Source: Gyrodactylus bullatarudis (Eukaryota > Platyhelminthes > Monogenea > Gyrodactylidea > Gyrodactylidae). From it: DNA of 64,000 nt. Of this stretch, positions 1 to 11,800 are shown in pieces (within the stretch, counting starts at the first letter, position 1; each line of letters starts with the position of its first letter). Position numbers and translations under genes: made by a program. The stretch spans positions 186,001 through 250,000 of the forward strand of contig SSNU01000272.1 of the NCBI GenBank assembly GCA_012064415.1. The letters run 5' to 3'. Under the pieces are notes generated by a model. It ran no database searches and was not told the origin of the DNA. It saw only the letters and a program-made list of their open reading frames with translations.

Positions 1-3000
1 CCATACAAAGGCCTGATAGATAATCATGGCAAGGAAGGTCTGCAGTGGCCTCTCCCATGATGTTATATAGTCAACGAACCTTTTGGCTTCATTTATATTC
101 TCATAAAAGTGTAGGACACGATTAGCATTCTTTTTTATTCTCTAAAATGTTATTGATTCTCGTGAAATGGTTAAACTCACATGAAAATATTGTTCCACTT
201 GCTGGTTTGAAAAAGAGTGCAATCAATTCTGGCTTATTTATGATAAAAATTATAACAATTATACGGTCTAATGAATTCTGAGAATGAATATACAGAAAAT
301 CAAAGTTAATTTTTGAATGTTATCGATAGAGCCATAAAAAAATTAACCTTAAGCAATGCATAGCTTGAATCAAGAGCTCAAAATCGATCGCCTTGAATAC
401 AAAAACCTTCTCTGAATTCAGCGAAAATAAATTCCTCGAAGAAGCCAGTATGACTCTCTCTCATTGGAACGAAGAGTCTTCAATCTAAATCTTTTTCAGC
501 TTCTTTATAAAGTCTTGTTCAAATCAACCCTGTGTATTTCATTTTTAAAAAGTAACTCTAAATTGCTAAATGTTCATTTTATCAAAGTCATAGAATTCAA
601 AAGAAAAATCGTACAGGTTCATTCATTTATCATAATTATGGGAATTATTTTTTTTAAGATGTAGTTGAAGGTCAATTTTCTAACTTCTTACATTAATCTT
701 AAAGTATTTTTCCTCGTCCAAGTAATCATCCTCTTTAGGCTTAAATGTTACCAAAATGGCCCTTATCGGGTTGTAGTGAATATTCGCCTTGAATTTTATC
801 GTTGACTTTCCATTCTCAACAAAACGATATCCAACTGTCTTACCATTCTGGAACTTCAAAAGTGGTATACTAATACGACCCAGAACCTCTGGGTCATCCT
901 TATCCTCAATAATGGAGATGGTGACCAGAGAGTGAATATCTTTAATTGGCCTTTGATACAAGTTAGAATTTAAATATAATTACAAGACAAAGGATTTGTT
1001 CCAGTCAATAGTTGTCTGATTTTTGTAGGCTCTTGTCCTAGCGATCACGTTTGGAAGTTGAACTGAACAATAATATTCTCCGTTTGGAATATTCTGAGAG
1101 GATAAAATCTGAATATTGAACCAGCCAACATCATAGATGGATTCTAACGATTTGGATAATTTCTATAAGATATTTTTGTAACTAAAGCATAAACTTACGT
1201 AGTAAGACGTTACTCTTTGAACGCATTCAAGTTCTACATCTTTGAATTCCTGACTTTTCAAGTCATAGTCAGTAAAATTGGCTGAACTCTCTTCCGAATC
1301 TGAAGTGATTCTTTTGTTAGCTTTCATTGAGACACAATCCGATAATGCAGTCAAGGTGACGAGCACGGTTAAATGTGTCTTAAATTTCGTCATATTTTTT
1401 AAAGGAATCTGAAATTTCTTGGTTAAATCGAATGGAAGTTTCGATACATCAATAGAGCCTCTAAAATTAATTTAAAACAATATTTTCATACATTCCTAGA
1501 CTGACGTGTTCATTGCCAGAATCGTGCCAGAGCGAAAAATGAATCATTGGATCTGTGTCATGAGAAACTTTAAGGTCAAAGGTAGAGTTCCACACAGGAT
1601 TTCGTGTGTTGGACAAAGTCTAAAAAAGTTTATGAATAAATAAATACAGACTCTTGTATTCTTTTTCACTGAGCCAATCTGAGCTTTGATAAAAGGATTC
1701 GGAAGATCGTTCTTTGAGCTATAGCTTGCAGTATTTTGTTCCGGATTCCAGAGGCCAGAAGCGCCTTTTTTATGAGCCTCCAAATAAACATTGCTAGCAC
1801 TGACAATTGTTACAACAACATAGCCTAAGCAGAAAAAAGCAAAAGAATATGAAGATGAGTGCCACTGACTGTAACTTCCTTCTACAACTTCTTACGTTTC
1901 ATCTTTCGAATGTGGCCGAATAATCTTTACACAAAACATTATAAAGTCTCTTAATTTTGATAATCTCAAGATGACTTCCTGTCTATGGAAAAATAATCGA
2001 CCCCGACGTCTTCAACTCACCGTTAGCATAGGAATAATTATCACCCATTGAATAGAATGATGCCAATCCCCAAAAGTCAAGATTCCAATCTAATTTTTCA
2101 CTCAGGCATATTGCATCCTCTTCTTTCTTGGAAAAGTTTTTATCCTTCAATGTGTAAGAGAAGCGCTTGTTCAACGTGGATTTGCCTGCCTGAAGAATTG
2201 TTGTAGTCTTTTCATCGTAGTGCTGAGAGAAGGTCATGAGTTTTATTAAATCAAAGATAAAATAACCAGCTTACTAACAAGTAGATGGAATTGTATTAAA
2301 ATTATTTTAAATTTAAAATTAACTTTAAGTTATGCTTGGTTATGACTCATAACTTATGAGCGTAGTGAAGTTTTCTTTTTACCTTATTAAACTTGGCTAC
2401 TAGATCTTAATAACTGCTAGATTTGAAGTACTTCTTACCATGAAAATTTCAAAAAGTGAAATACAAAACTGTCGTCAATTTGTTTCATTTCCCCCCAAAA
2501 TTATTCCATGTTTAAATCAAATACAATACTGTAATATTATTACAAATTCAATCATCATTAAATTGCCCGAAATTCAGTACGATTAAGGATACTACATATT
2601 CCAGGACAAGAAAAATTTTGATAAAGTCTATTTTTCTTTAAAGTTTATGAAGTTACTACTGCGATTCTCGATGAATTTGAGAATTTATAATTGTTACATA
2701 TCAATTTTTCATGAAGGTATCAAAATTTTCTGAAAATATTTTTGAAACCGAATCAAAAGGAACACTTTCACTGATTTAAGAAAAAATTAATTTTTGTAGA
2801 GTTCAAAATTTTTGTATGCGATGAATAAAATGTAATTTTTCGGGATTAACGATTGACAAGTAGACCAAAAAAGTAGAGATTCACATGCAAAAGGTTACTT
2901 CCTATTTTTTGATAATTTTACTGTTTGGAAATTGATAAATTAGGTTGATACAAAAATGAATGAGGTTTCCTTATCTACTGATGATCCGATGAACAATTGA

Positions 3001-4033
3001 TTCCTTACATACAAAAATTTTCAACTCAGAATTTAAAAAAATGTAAAATTCGTGCCAGCTCGAAATTTACAAAAAATAATTTCTTTCAAGAATTTCTAGA
3101 CCTTGATGTGAAAATCATCATCGAGAATAGCTTTAGTTAGTACATGCAAAAAAGAAATACTCACCGGCGAAACAATAGATTGTTGGTCAGGACCTCTGTC
3201 ATCATTTCGTGATTCTAATGGCTTTATAATAAACTTGATCAGTACAGTTCCATTTCGTATAGTTTCGGAAACTTTTGAATTAACAATCTGGTTAAGTTGT
3301 ATAGTGGCCTCTTGAGTTCTTGAGTAAAATTAATGTTTCTTAAAGTTACTTACACTCCAATTTCAAAATCCTTCAAATTCAACGATCCCTGAGCTATTTC
3401 AACTCCCTTAAAGTGCTCAGAATCATAAACAATAACCTATAAGAGATTTTAAGGATCTTTCGAACCTCTAGTTTTGAGTCCAGGTCATAAAGTTTTAGCT
3501 CCACTAACTGACACCATACAGGATTTATATTGTGATGAACAATTTTACTCTTGGTTACAGTCTTTCCTGACTGTTTCAACCGGACATAAGATGTTGTTGA
3601 GCCTAAATTAAAACATATTCTGAAGAATTACTTTTATTTGTGTTTCTATCCCAAATCTCTGTACCACAAATCAGGTAGATTTTCATCTTGAATACTCTTT
3701 TAGTCCGTATTTCCGACCCCTTGTGATCGGAGTTAGTGTCAGACCTTTTTAAAAAGATTCCATAGAACTGAATGAAATAGCTTACAAAACTCCACTATTG
3801 TCATTATTTTGCTTCTTCAGTTTAAACTGTTCAAATTTATTCTTAACATTGGTAGTTTTTCGTCTGAGAATATTCCTAAAGGATTCATCAGGTTGTAGAC
3901 TCGATGAAGCACTTTTTTTGCCATTCATTTCTACATTTTCCTCATCAAAATCCTCATAAACGTCAGGTTGTACTGAGATGAACTCATTCGAGCTCGTTCG
4001 TGAGAGCATCCCTGAATCATTCGGTGATGACAT
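1..4033 (-). CDS. MCTP-like gene, copy A (partial, 3' end off window)
   Basis: MCTP proteins are ER/endosomal membrane proteins with three C2 domains and two C-terminal hydrophobic segments. Approximate exons, 5' to 3': 4033-3786, 3744-3632, 3602-3466, 3436-3356, 3308-3165, 2222-2021, 1824-1652, 1619-1492, 1460-1199, 1162-984, 950-692 and 141-1. The start (MSSPNDSGML) opens a Ser/Lys-rich disordered region like that of copy C. A degenerate C2A follows (YVRLKQSGKT, NPVWCQLVELKL), then C2B (NPFIKAQIGSVKKNT, TRNPVWNSTFDLK) and C2C (EVLGRISIPLLKFQNGKTV). After C2C comes the MCTP connector NPIRAILVTFKPKEDDYLDE, then the first membrane segment (SWERPLQTFLAMIIYQAFVW) cut by base 1. The C2A lacks the usual Asp-Pro-Phe calcium loop. 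A short exon equivalent to the 21-nt microexons of copies B and C should lie between 692 and 141 but was not found. Family identity is firm; individual exon ends are less so. Confidence 0.82.
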
Positions 4034-4401
4034 AGTTCAGAAATTCTGTGAAACACTCGAATGCGAAATCAACTAACTCAAATCTACAAGTTTCAATTTG
4101 AATAAAATATCAAATCTCTTGTTAGAAAGATTGCATCACGAAAGAAAAGTGTATTGTTGAATTTCAATTGGAGCAAGTCTAGTCTGAGCCATTGCATAAC
4201 CAGCTTTTAATGATTTTTCAAAAAATTAACATGTGTCTCTGCTAAGTATCTATATTTTGGTAAATGTTATTTTGCTGAATATCATCTGTATTCGATTTTA
4301 CATAAAAATTCCTAAATTATATTAGATAGAAGATAACCTCGTTTGTAGTAAGGAAAAACAAATTCAGTGATAAAAGATATTTATTTGATAAAATTAATTC
4401 T

Positions 4402-7400
4402 CTAAATTTCTGTGAGTTCTTCCTAAATTGAAATAATATGAAATAGGAAATCTTACAAAATCCTGATTTGATGGTATTCTCAGAGCTGCATTGACCACAC
4501 TCAACTTTCCAATTGATTGGGGTTTGAAAAATATGAAAATACCTAAAAATTACAATTGAATTTTATGAACTTCTTTCTTTTCTCTGGACTTACCCAACAC
4601 AACGAGAGTCAATCGAAAGGGAAAATATGCGAGAATCAAGGTTAGAATAAACCAGGCCCCTACAACAGATACGCTAATGGCAGTAATCTTCCAATGGAAA
4701 AGACTAAATAGAACATTATTTGAAATTGCATCTACCCGTGTATAGAGTCAAGGAATCCGACAAGATTTTTTAGCGAATTTTCCACTGTTATCAAGATCCG
4801 CATTGGATAAATAAAATTGAAATTTTTGTTAATACTGAGTTTTGTTGATTCCTTTCAAAAGTAAGATACAATACAATTCAAATTCAGAATGCCATCATGA
4901 CTCACCTCCAGCTGTTCTTCGTCAATCTGAATCAAATTAAATTTATTTTTTCTATTGAAAATTTATAAATTTTATGAATAATTATTCATTAGTAAACTGT
5001 ATGTACTTATAAACCTTTCACTTCATGGACCTTTTACTATTTTTTCATCAAGATTATAAACTGTTTCTTCAAGAGATTAACTTAGGGTGAAATTTTACTA
5101 CGTAATCCAGAATATATTTAAAGGTTTTTTACACTGGAACTAAGAATTTCACAATGATGTGGGTTTTTATACTGAAATTCATTGTTCATTGATGAAAAAT
5201 GGCTCACAAATACGCAATTTATATTGGGGTAGAAAGGGTTCATAGATGACGTTCACTTGAACAATGAAAATTCACGAAAATCTCGTCGTTTTACAGAGCT
5301 TTTAAAGAGATCATCTTCGTTTCACATAATGTTGAAAATAAGCAAATAACCAATTGCACATTTTATGCCTCAAAGAACTACTCGGTTTAAAATTATATAG
5401 CAGTATTTTTAAGTTTTTAATCAGGACTACATCATATTTTGGTTGATTCTACTTACCGGGATAATTTCTATTAGGTTACTTTCCGTGTGGCATAGTTTAT
5501 GAATTTCAAGATTTTGAAAACGCATAAAAATCATAGAGACAGCCAAGACCAGGGGTATTTGCCATATTTCAAAGAAGAATATTGAAATATTATAAAATAT
5601 AAATGAAAAAAGAGAAAGATAAAAGTTATCCCAAGACTTGAGAAGTCTGAATGTATCAACGATCACTTTTGCAGATGAGATATATTTTTTCAGGTATTTC
5701 ACATTCTTCCGAATTGCCTGTATAAAAAGAATGAAAATTAGCTGTATTATTTTATTGCAGGCATTTCTCACATTTATATGCTCTTCAATATCCTAGAAAG
5801 ATTACAATTATTAATGAAAAAGCCAGTTCCTGAATACATATGGCAAGAATAGATAACTCACGAGAAGTCCACAACTTGGCTTTATTTGAGTATAATCTCT
5901 TGGATAAGGAGTTAGTGCCTTGATATACGCCTTTTTCTAAAATAAATGAGAAAATCTATAGTGTATTTCTCAATTTCATATTCAAATTCTCAATAATTAC
6001 CTTTAAAAATTTAATATTCTTAAATATTGGAGGAAATGAGTTATGGACGAACGAAAGATCATTAAAGCTTTACTTTGGAGGTGTTAATGTAAAATGATTT
6101 CGAGGTTTGGTCGGTAATTATTGAACTAATTTTCACTAAAATTCGTAATTTTTAGCGTGGTTGCGAACACAAATCGAACTGATTTTATAGCAACCGACGA
6201 AAATGAAACTTTATTCACCGTTCTTAGTCAGCAAACTCAAATGATAAAACTTAAAAAGGATAAACTAGATATATTATATATATATAATATAATATATATT
6301 TATATATAGAAAGTATAAAGTATGAACAGGGGTTACTACTCTCAAATCATACTGGTTATTGTTTTTAGACTTTAAACCCTACTAGCTTAGTTTGGTCACA
6401 TGTTATTACTATGAAATCTAACTTGATGGAGGTTGTCTTTTCACACCTAGATTTAATAAATCGGATAAGCAAGTGTCACTCTCACTATGGACATGGTAAT
6501 AACCTGTAGTAAGTCTAATTTCTAAAAACCGGTGATTCATCAAACTTATACGAAACAAGAGCCACAAATTAACTCGATCAGAGATTTACTGATGTCTGGC
6601 ATGATATATATAGCATGATAGCAAAGGGTTAAAACTATTTCTGACTGATGATCATGTTCGCTCTTTAATAAAATATTTTCCAATTGCTGTTCTCTTCAAC
6701 TCAAAGACTTATTATTTTTCTACTGTCAAATATTCCCCTAGTTCTACTTAGAGCTTACCCAATTTGTTGTCAATGTGAATCCAAAGGTGAGTTTATCCTT
6801 GAGCTCTTTACAGTCTTTTTGTCTTTTGAAGGCAATTTTACACGATTTCGTTTCAGTTAGCTTGAGTCATGAGCTTAACTAACTCACATGATAAATGGGA
6901 AATTTTATTGTCCCACAGATGGATGAACGTCCCTGAATATCATCGCACAAGTTAATTGTGACAAAACTATAGATATCCTCAATCGGCCTATCATTCATGT
7001 TAATAATTATTCTGAATTTACAAGAGGAAATCTCGGTTGAATTCACAAAATTTGCTCCTTGTCACATAATGAGTCTTGCAGGTAAAGTTGGTTACCCTTA
7101 TTTCTATTAGAGTTAGCGAATTAATCTGATGGACTGGGGATGGCCTTTCAACATTGAAAACTATAGAACAGTATAAATATGAATCAAAATTTCATACTTC
7201 TCAAATACAGCATGCCAACATAACGTGAATCTTTGAAGAATTTTGCTGAGTGCTATAGTAAAATAAACTATTTTCAATTTACCAGGTAATCACTAATCTC
7301 CAATATCGTTTTCTGAATGCATCTTGTGTCCTCTTGATTAAAATAACTATGATTCGTTATCAATGATGATTTAATTTGAATACACGTCTTGGTTATCGCA

Positions 7401-8412
7401 AGGATCAACTTTGGCCTTGAAAATTGTCGACTCTCGAGTTCTATTTGAATAACATGAGTCAAATCTAATGGTATTCTCTTCAGATCAATGCAACCGCTTG
7501 AAAATGTATTTATATGACACTCACGATCCAAGAGAATTTTCCTGGCTCATTAGTGTCACCACTAGAGTGTCAATATTCTCCAACTTGAAGCCGAACCTTT
7601 CCTGCCATTTCACGTTGTTTTGGATGGGATATTTCTTGAAGAGAAAGACCCCTTTATGTTATTATGAGCTTACGCTACTATTTCTTTTCTTGTTCCCAAT
7701 TTTCAAGGTCACGAAAATCTTGTTTGATTTCATACTATCTTCGAATGATTGATTGACTATGTAGTTGCTATTGCGCTTGTTTCTCTCGAGTGAGTCCTGA
7801 CGCCTTGCGAGGTCTATACCCTCGACAAGGATTACTTCTAGACTGCCACTAAGAAAATCATGATAAAGGGAATTTTCATATTTGAAATTTGCCAACAAAA
7901 TTTTATTGGTTGTTGTGAGGTTGAAAAAATCACGCGGTAAACTCTCCTCCGGACTAAGTAGGATAGTATCCGTCAGCTCTTGAGAATTTCTAAATATATT
8001 ATATTCCGATGAATAGACTCTGAGAAGTTTTCTGTTCTGTATTTTAAAAAAATCGATAAACATGTAAGGAAACCAACCATGGAATTGAACTGATCGATTA
8101 TTTTCAACTGATAGTATAAGACGCCATAATTTTTTATTCCATCCTTTATATCAAGGTTCATATCTAGGTAGCTAAAAAGGTTGACAAGATTTATCTTACG
8201 TGTCCTGAGGTACATTTTCTAGAAAAATTTTTTTCTCCACTATTAATGTTGATTTATCTTGCCTATAAACGCCAATTATTAAATTCTCAAAGATATTATC
8301 ACAGGAAAATTCACATGTTTCATCTTGCTTTAGCTTAAGTATATGATCTGTCCTTTTGTGCGAAATCTTTAGTATTAATTTGCTTTTATCTAGAAACAAA
8401 ATAGACTTATCA
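4402..8412 (-). CDS. MCTP-like gene, copy B (N-terminus unresolved)
   Basis: Exons in order: about 8412-8200, 8171-8078, 8036-7674, 7634-7525, 7496-7283, 7125-7022, 6987-6888, 6860-6759, 5936-5862, 5792-5772, 5717-5457, 4926-4906, about 4786-4735, 4703-4594, 4542-4457 and 4422-4402. The first exon holds only the C-terminal half of a C2 fold and has no in-frame ATG, so either a 5' exon is missing or the locus is truncated. A clear C2B follows (LEVILVEGIDLARRQ), then C2C (THYVTRSKFCEFNRDFL, IYSFVTINLCDDIQGRS). The C-terminal module is present: connector YIKALTPYPRDYTQ, membrane segment 1 (FYNISIFFFEIWQIPLVLAV), membrane segment 2 (WFILTLILAYFPFRLTLVVL) and a short tail ending EELTEI. The join between 4926-4906 and the exon near 4786 does not keep phase as I read it. 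Introns 8199-8172, 7524-7497 and 6887-6861 are 28, 28 and 27 nt. It lies 3' of copy C in the same orientation. It could be a diverging or decaying paralog. Confidence 0.75.
6268..6311. repeat. AT dinucleotide microsatellite in a copy B intron
   Basis: This is a run of alternating TA/AT with short A or T interruptions inside the long intron between copy B exons 6860-6759 and 5936-5862. No gene-like signal was seen in the rest of that 0.8-kb intron. Confidence 0.7.
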
Positions 8413-8859
8413 CTTTTCAAATAAATTCACATTCAGGAATGGAGAGTTTAATGTATTTGAAGATAACTCGAAATTTCGTTGGAGCTTTAGATTCTCTCTG
8501 TTTTAGGGGAGAAAAATCTGATGAAATTTTAAGTTACCGAAATTTTACGTCGAAATACATTCAATGATTGATTAGAATCTGAAATTCTATAGTTAACATC
8601 AGCGAAACGAAGTGGTAGACCCATTTACGAAATAATGAAAAAAATTGATTTTCAAAGCAATTAAACCTTCCATCGCTAATACAATAACAGATATATATTG
8701 TTTTGAGACTATTGATAGGTTCACAATGCATATATAAATATATAGTGTATCTTTATACAGGTGTATTCTTATGTATGATACAGAAAATGATCAGATTTAT
8801 TAGAAAATAATGGCTTGCAATTTTCAATATACACTTTAGGTTATCTTTCATGGTTCAAA

Positions 8860-11800
8860 TCAAGTTTTCTTCTTCGTCATAATAGATACGTCTGACTCCT
8901 TGAGTTCTCGATACATTTCCTATAGAGGAAAATTATTCAATAAAATGTAAATGGAAAATTAAAAATTATAATAATCAAAAAATCCAACGATATGATAAAG
9001 TTATTATTTTGAAATTGAATAAAAACCTTAGGAATATCTAGTTCATGCATTTAAATGAAATTTTAGCAACGAATCTATAGAACATTTGCCCACTTATATT
9101 TTACAGTAATTTATCTGAATGACAAGGAGTTTGAGGACTGTTTACCATCGATTACATAAAAACGTAAAGGTTCAAAGAAATTAATCAAATTTTTAAAAAT
9201 AATTTTTGAAAACCTAAAGATGGCGGTTAATCAAATTGATTATCGCTATTGAATTTTTGAAAGATTTAATTTACTTTCAAGGAATAAAAGGGATCGAGAA
9301 ATTGTTATTCACGTCCTAAAGGATAGCAAGATGAATCTTTAGATCAGATTTTCCTATCCAATTTTGGCATATTTTGATCACCCTCTCAGCTTGAAATCAA
9401 AAAAAATTTTCGCTAAAATTTAGAATGAAAAGATATATATTTCTGTCAATGATCAGGTTCCAGGAAATCTTTATCATATTCGATTTTAAAAATAGATAAA
9501 TCTCAACTTCATATTAATTAGCTTCAGTCAAATAAAAATTCATAAAGCAATAATACCGGGAGAATTCGACCATCGGAGCATCCTCATTATATCAATAAGA
9601 GATTTTCTATTTTTCTTTAACTTTTCCCTCACCCATTTTGGTGGGATTTAACCCTTTTGATGCCAAGACTAATTCATAATTTTTATAAAAATAATTATTT
9701 AGCTATGAAAATTTAAAACTTTTTAGCCTAAAATATTACTGATGCAATTTTGGGCTTTAATTTCAACTTTAATTTATTCTGAAATTTGCCAAACTAAAAG
9801 AGTTAGAAAGGTTAGAAAATATTTTAAAAAATGGACATATATGTCCGTCGGCGCTGAAATGATTATTTTTATAATACAGTATATAATCAGAGCAAAAGGG
9901 CAAAGTATTTTGCTCTGAAACTTACCAAATCAACAAGGGATGGAATTCTTGAGATTAGATTGAATAATTCATTTGTATCCTTTATATGAGGGAATAGTAA
10001 AGGCTTCAGGAACAGCTTCATTCCTAGTAGAGTTAAAATGATCCGAAATGGCACAAAATATAATACTACAGTAACAATAGAAAAAAGGATCATTAAAACC
10101 CATGATATCCATGGAGAGCTCCAATTGAAAATTCTGAAAAATATGGATTTATTAAGAACGTTTGCTACATTCAATGATGATTACTAAGGGCCTCAAAAAG
10201 TCCTAAAGAAGTTTATTTTTACAAAGAGACTGTTTCATGCAAGGATTTAGAATTTGCTAAATTAACTTATTTTTCTAGATCTGGATCAAAATTATAAAAT
10301 CTTAGATTGGTCTATATTCATCTTTAGGTGTTAAAATTTACTGGTCTTAAATATAAAAGCTCGAAATTTTCAGTCAATTTCGCCTTTTAATAAACCTTGC
10401 CTTAAGTTGAAAATAATTGTTATTTTGAGACCCTAATGATTCATTGATCAGTTGCGGATGAAAAAAGGAAAAGAATATAACACATTACCCATAAATTTTT
10501 TCAAGAATATCAGCTGCAAACTTTATCTTTGTCTCAATTGTCATTAAAAGTCCTTGAATTGTTTTCCACTTTTCTTTGATCTTAATCTTTTTGTTTTCAT
10601 CCTTTATTAAAAAAATTCATGATATCAATGTGAAAACTCAGAATAGGAAAGATTCTTTTAATTAAGTTGATCAAAACTAGAGTATAATTTCTCAGTGAAA
10701 TTCAAGCATGATTTGTCCTAGAATATTCTTTTTAAATAATGAAAGGTCGTAAAGATGAGTATGTACCAAGGGCAGTAGAAGGGTTGGAACCAAAAAATTG
10801 TTAAAAAATTTATTTCAAGATATACTTACCTTAATTTCCTCGATACCGAATCCGGCTAGATTTAATCCATCCTTAATCAATAATTAGAAAAGAAAAATAA
10901 ATCATACATCATCGATTTCTTCGAATAGTTTTCCCTTATTGTCTGTTGTCATATTACCAATATACAAAGCTAAACTGCTCGTTATAGGTGAGAGGAATAA
11001 TCCAAGAACTAGCAGCATTGGAATCATGTAGGGTTCACTGAACCATATAGCCATATTGTAGAATATGTAGGCAACTGAAGTAATATAAGGTCGTTTCCAT
11101 TGCATAATATCAACAGCCATCCCTCCCAGCTGCTTGCCAATATTAACAAACTTGTGAAGTCTATTGACACTCTCTTTAAGATCCTTCATTATTTTCAAAT
11201 ATCATTTAGTGAAAATCATCATCGGTACAACAACGTTGATTTGAACTCACATTAATATAGTCATCAAGATTCTTTTGTTGAAATAAAATTATAATTATAA
11301 TTATTTTTATTCAAGTCTGATAATATTCAGAAAGAATTAATAATTACACTTGAAAAAATTGTAAATTTTGATTTACATTTGATTTGTGTTCTGGGTTTTT
11401 GCTTGCTTAGATTATTTGAAATTTGCAGTAAAAATATTTCTATTGAAACACGAATATTTACCCCCTAATTAAGTATTATTTATGTCGACGTATCTAAATG
11501 TATAGAAATAATTTGCTGCATTCTGATTGGTCGAGATAATACTTAATTAGGGGCTAAATAATATTTAGTAAATATTCGTGTTTCAATAAAATAAGATGTT
11601 TCAATAGAAATATTTTTACTGTAACTAAAACTCTACGATTGTTGACTTTTTAATTGTTTTATACTAAGTTCAATATAGAAATAATGGGATGGAAGTATGA
11701 AAAAATTAAGAATTATAATTATTTTTAAGGGTTAATTACAAAAGTGTAAAAGTCATTTTTTACAATTGGTCTAAGTCCATTTTACAAAAAGTCTAAGATC

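Noticed and set aside
464..664. Plus-strand 66-codon ORF near the left edge
   Set aside because: It lies in an intron of MCTP copy A, is hydrophobic and AT-driven, and has no splice or domain evidence.
7468..7752. Plus-strand 94-codon ORF over MCTP copy B exons
   Set aside because: It is antisense to two C2-coding exons with good splice signals.
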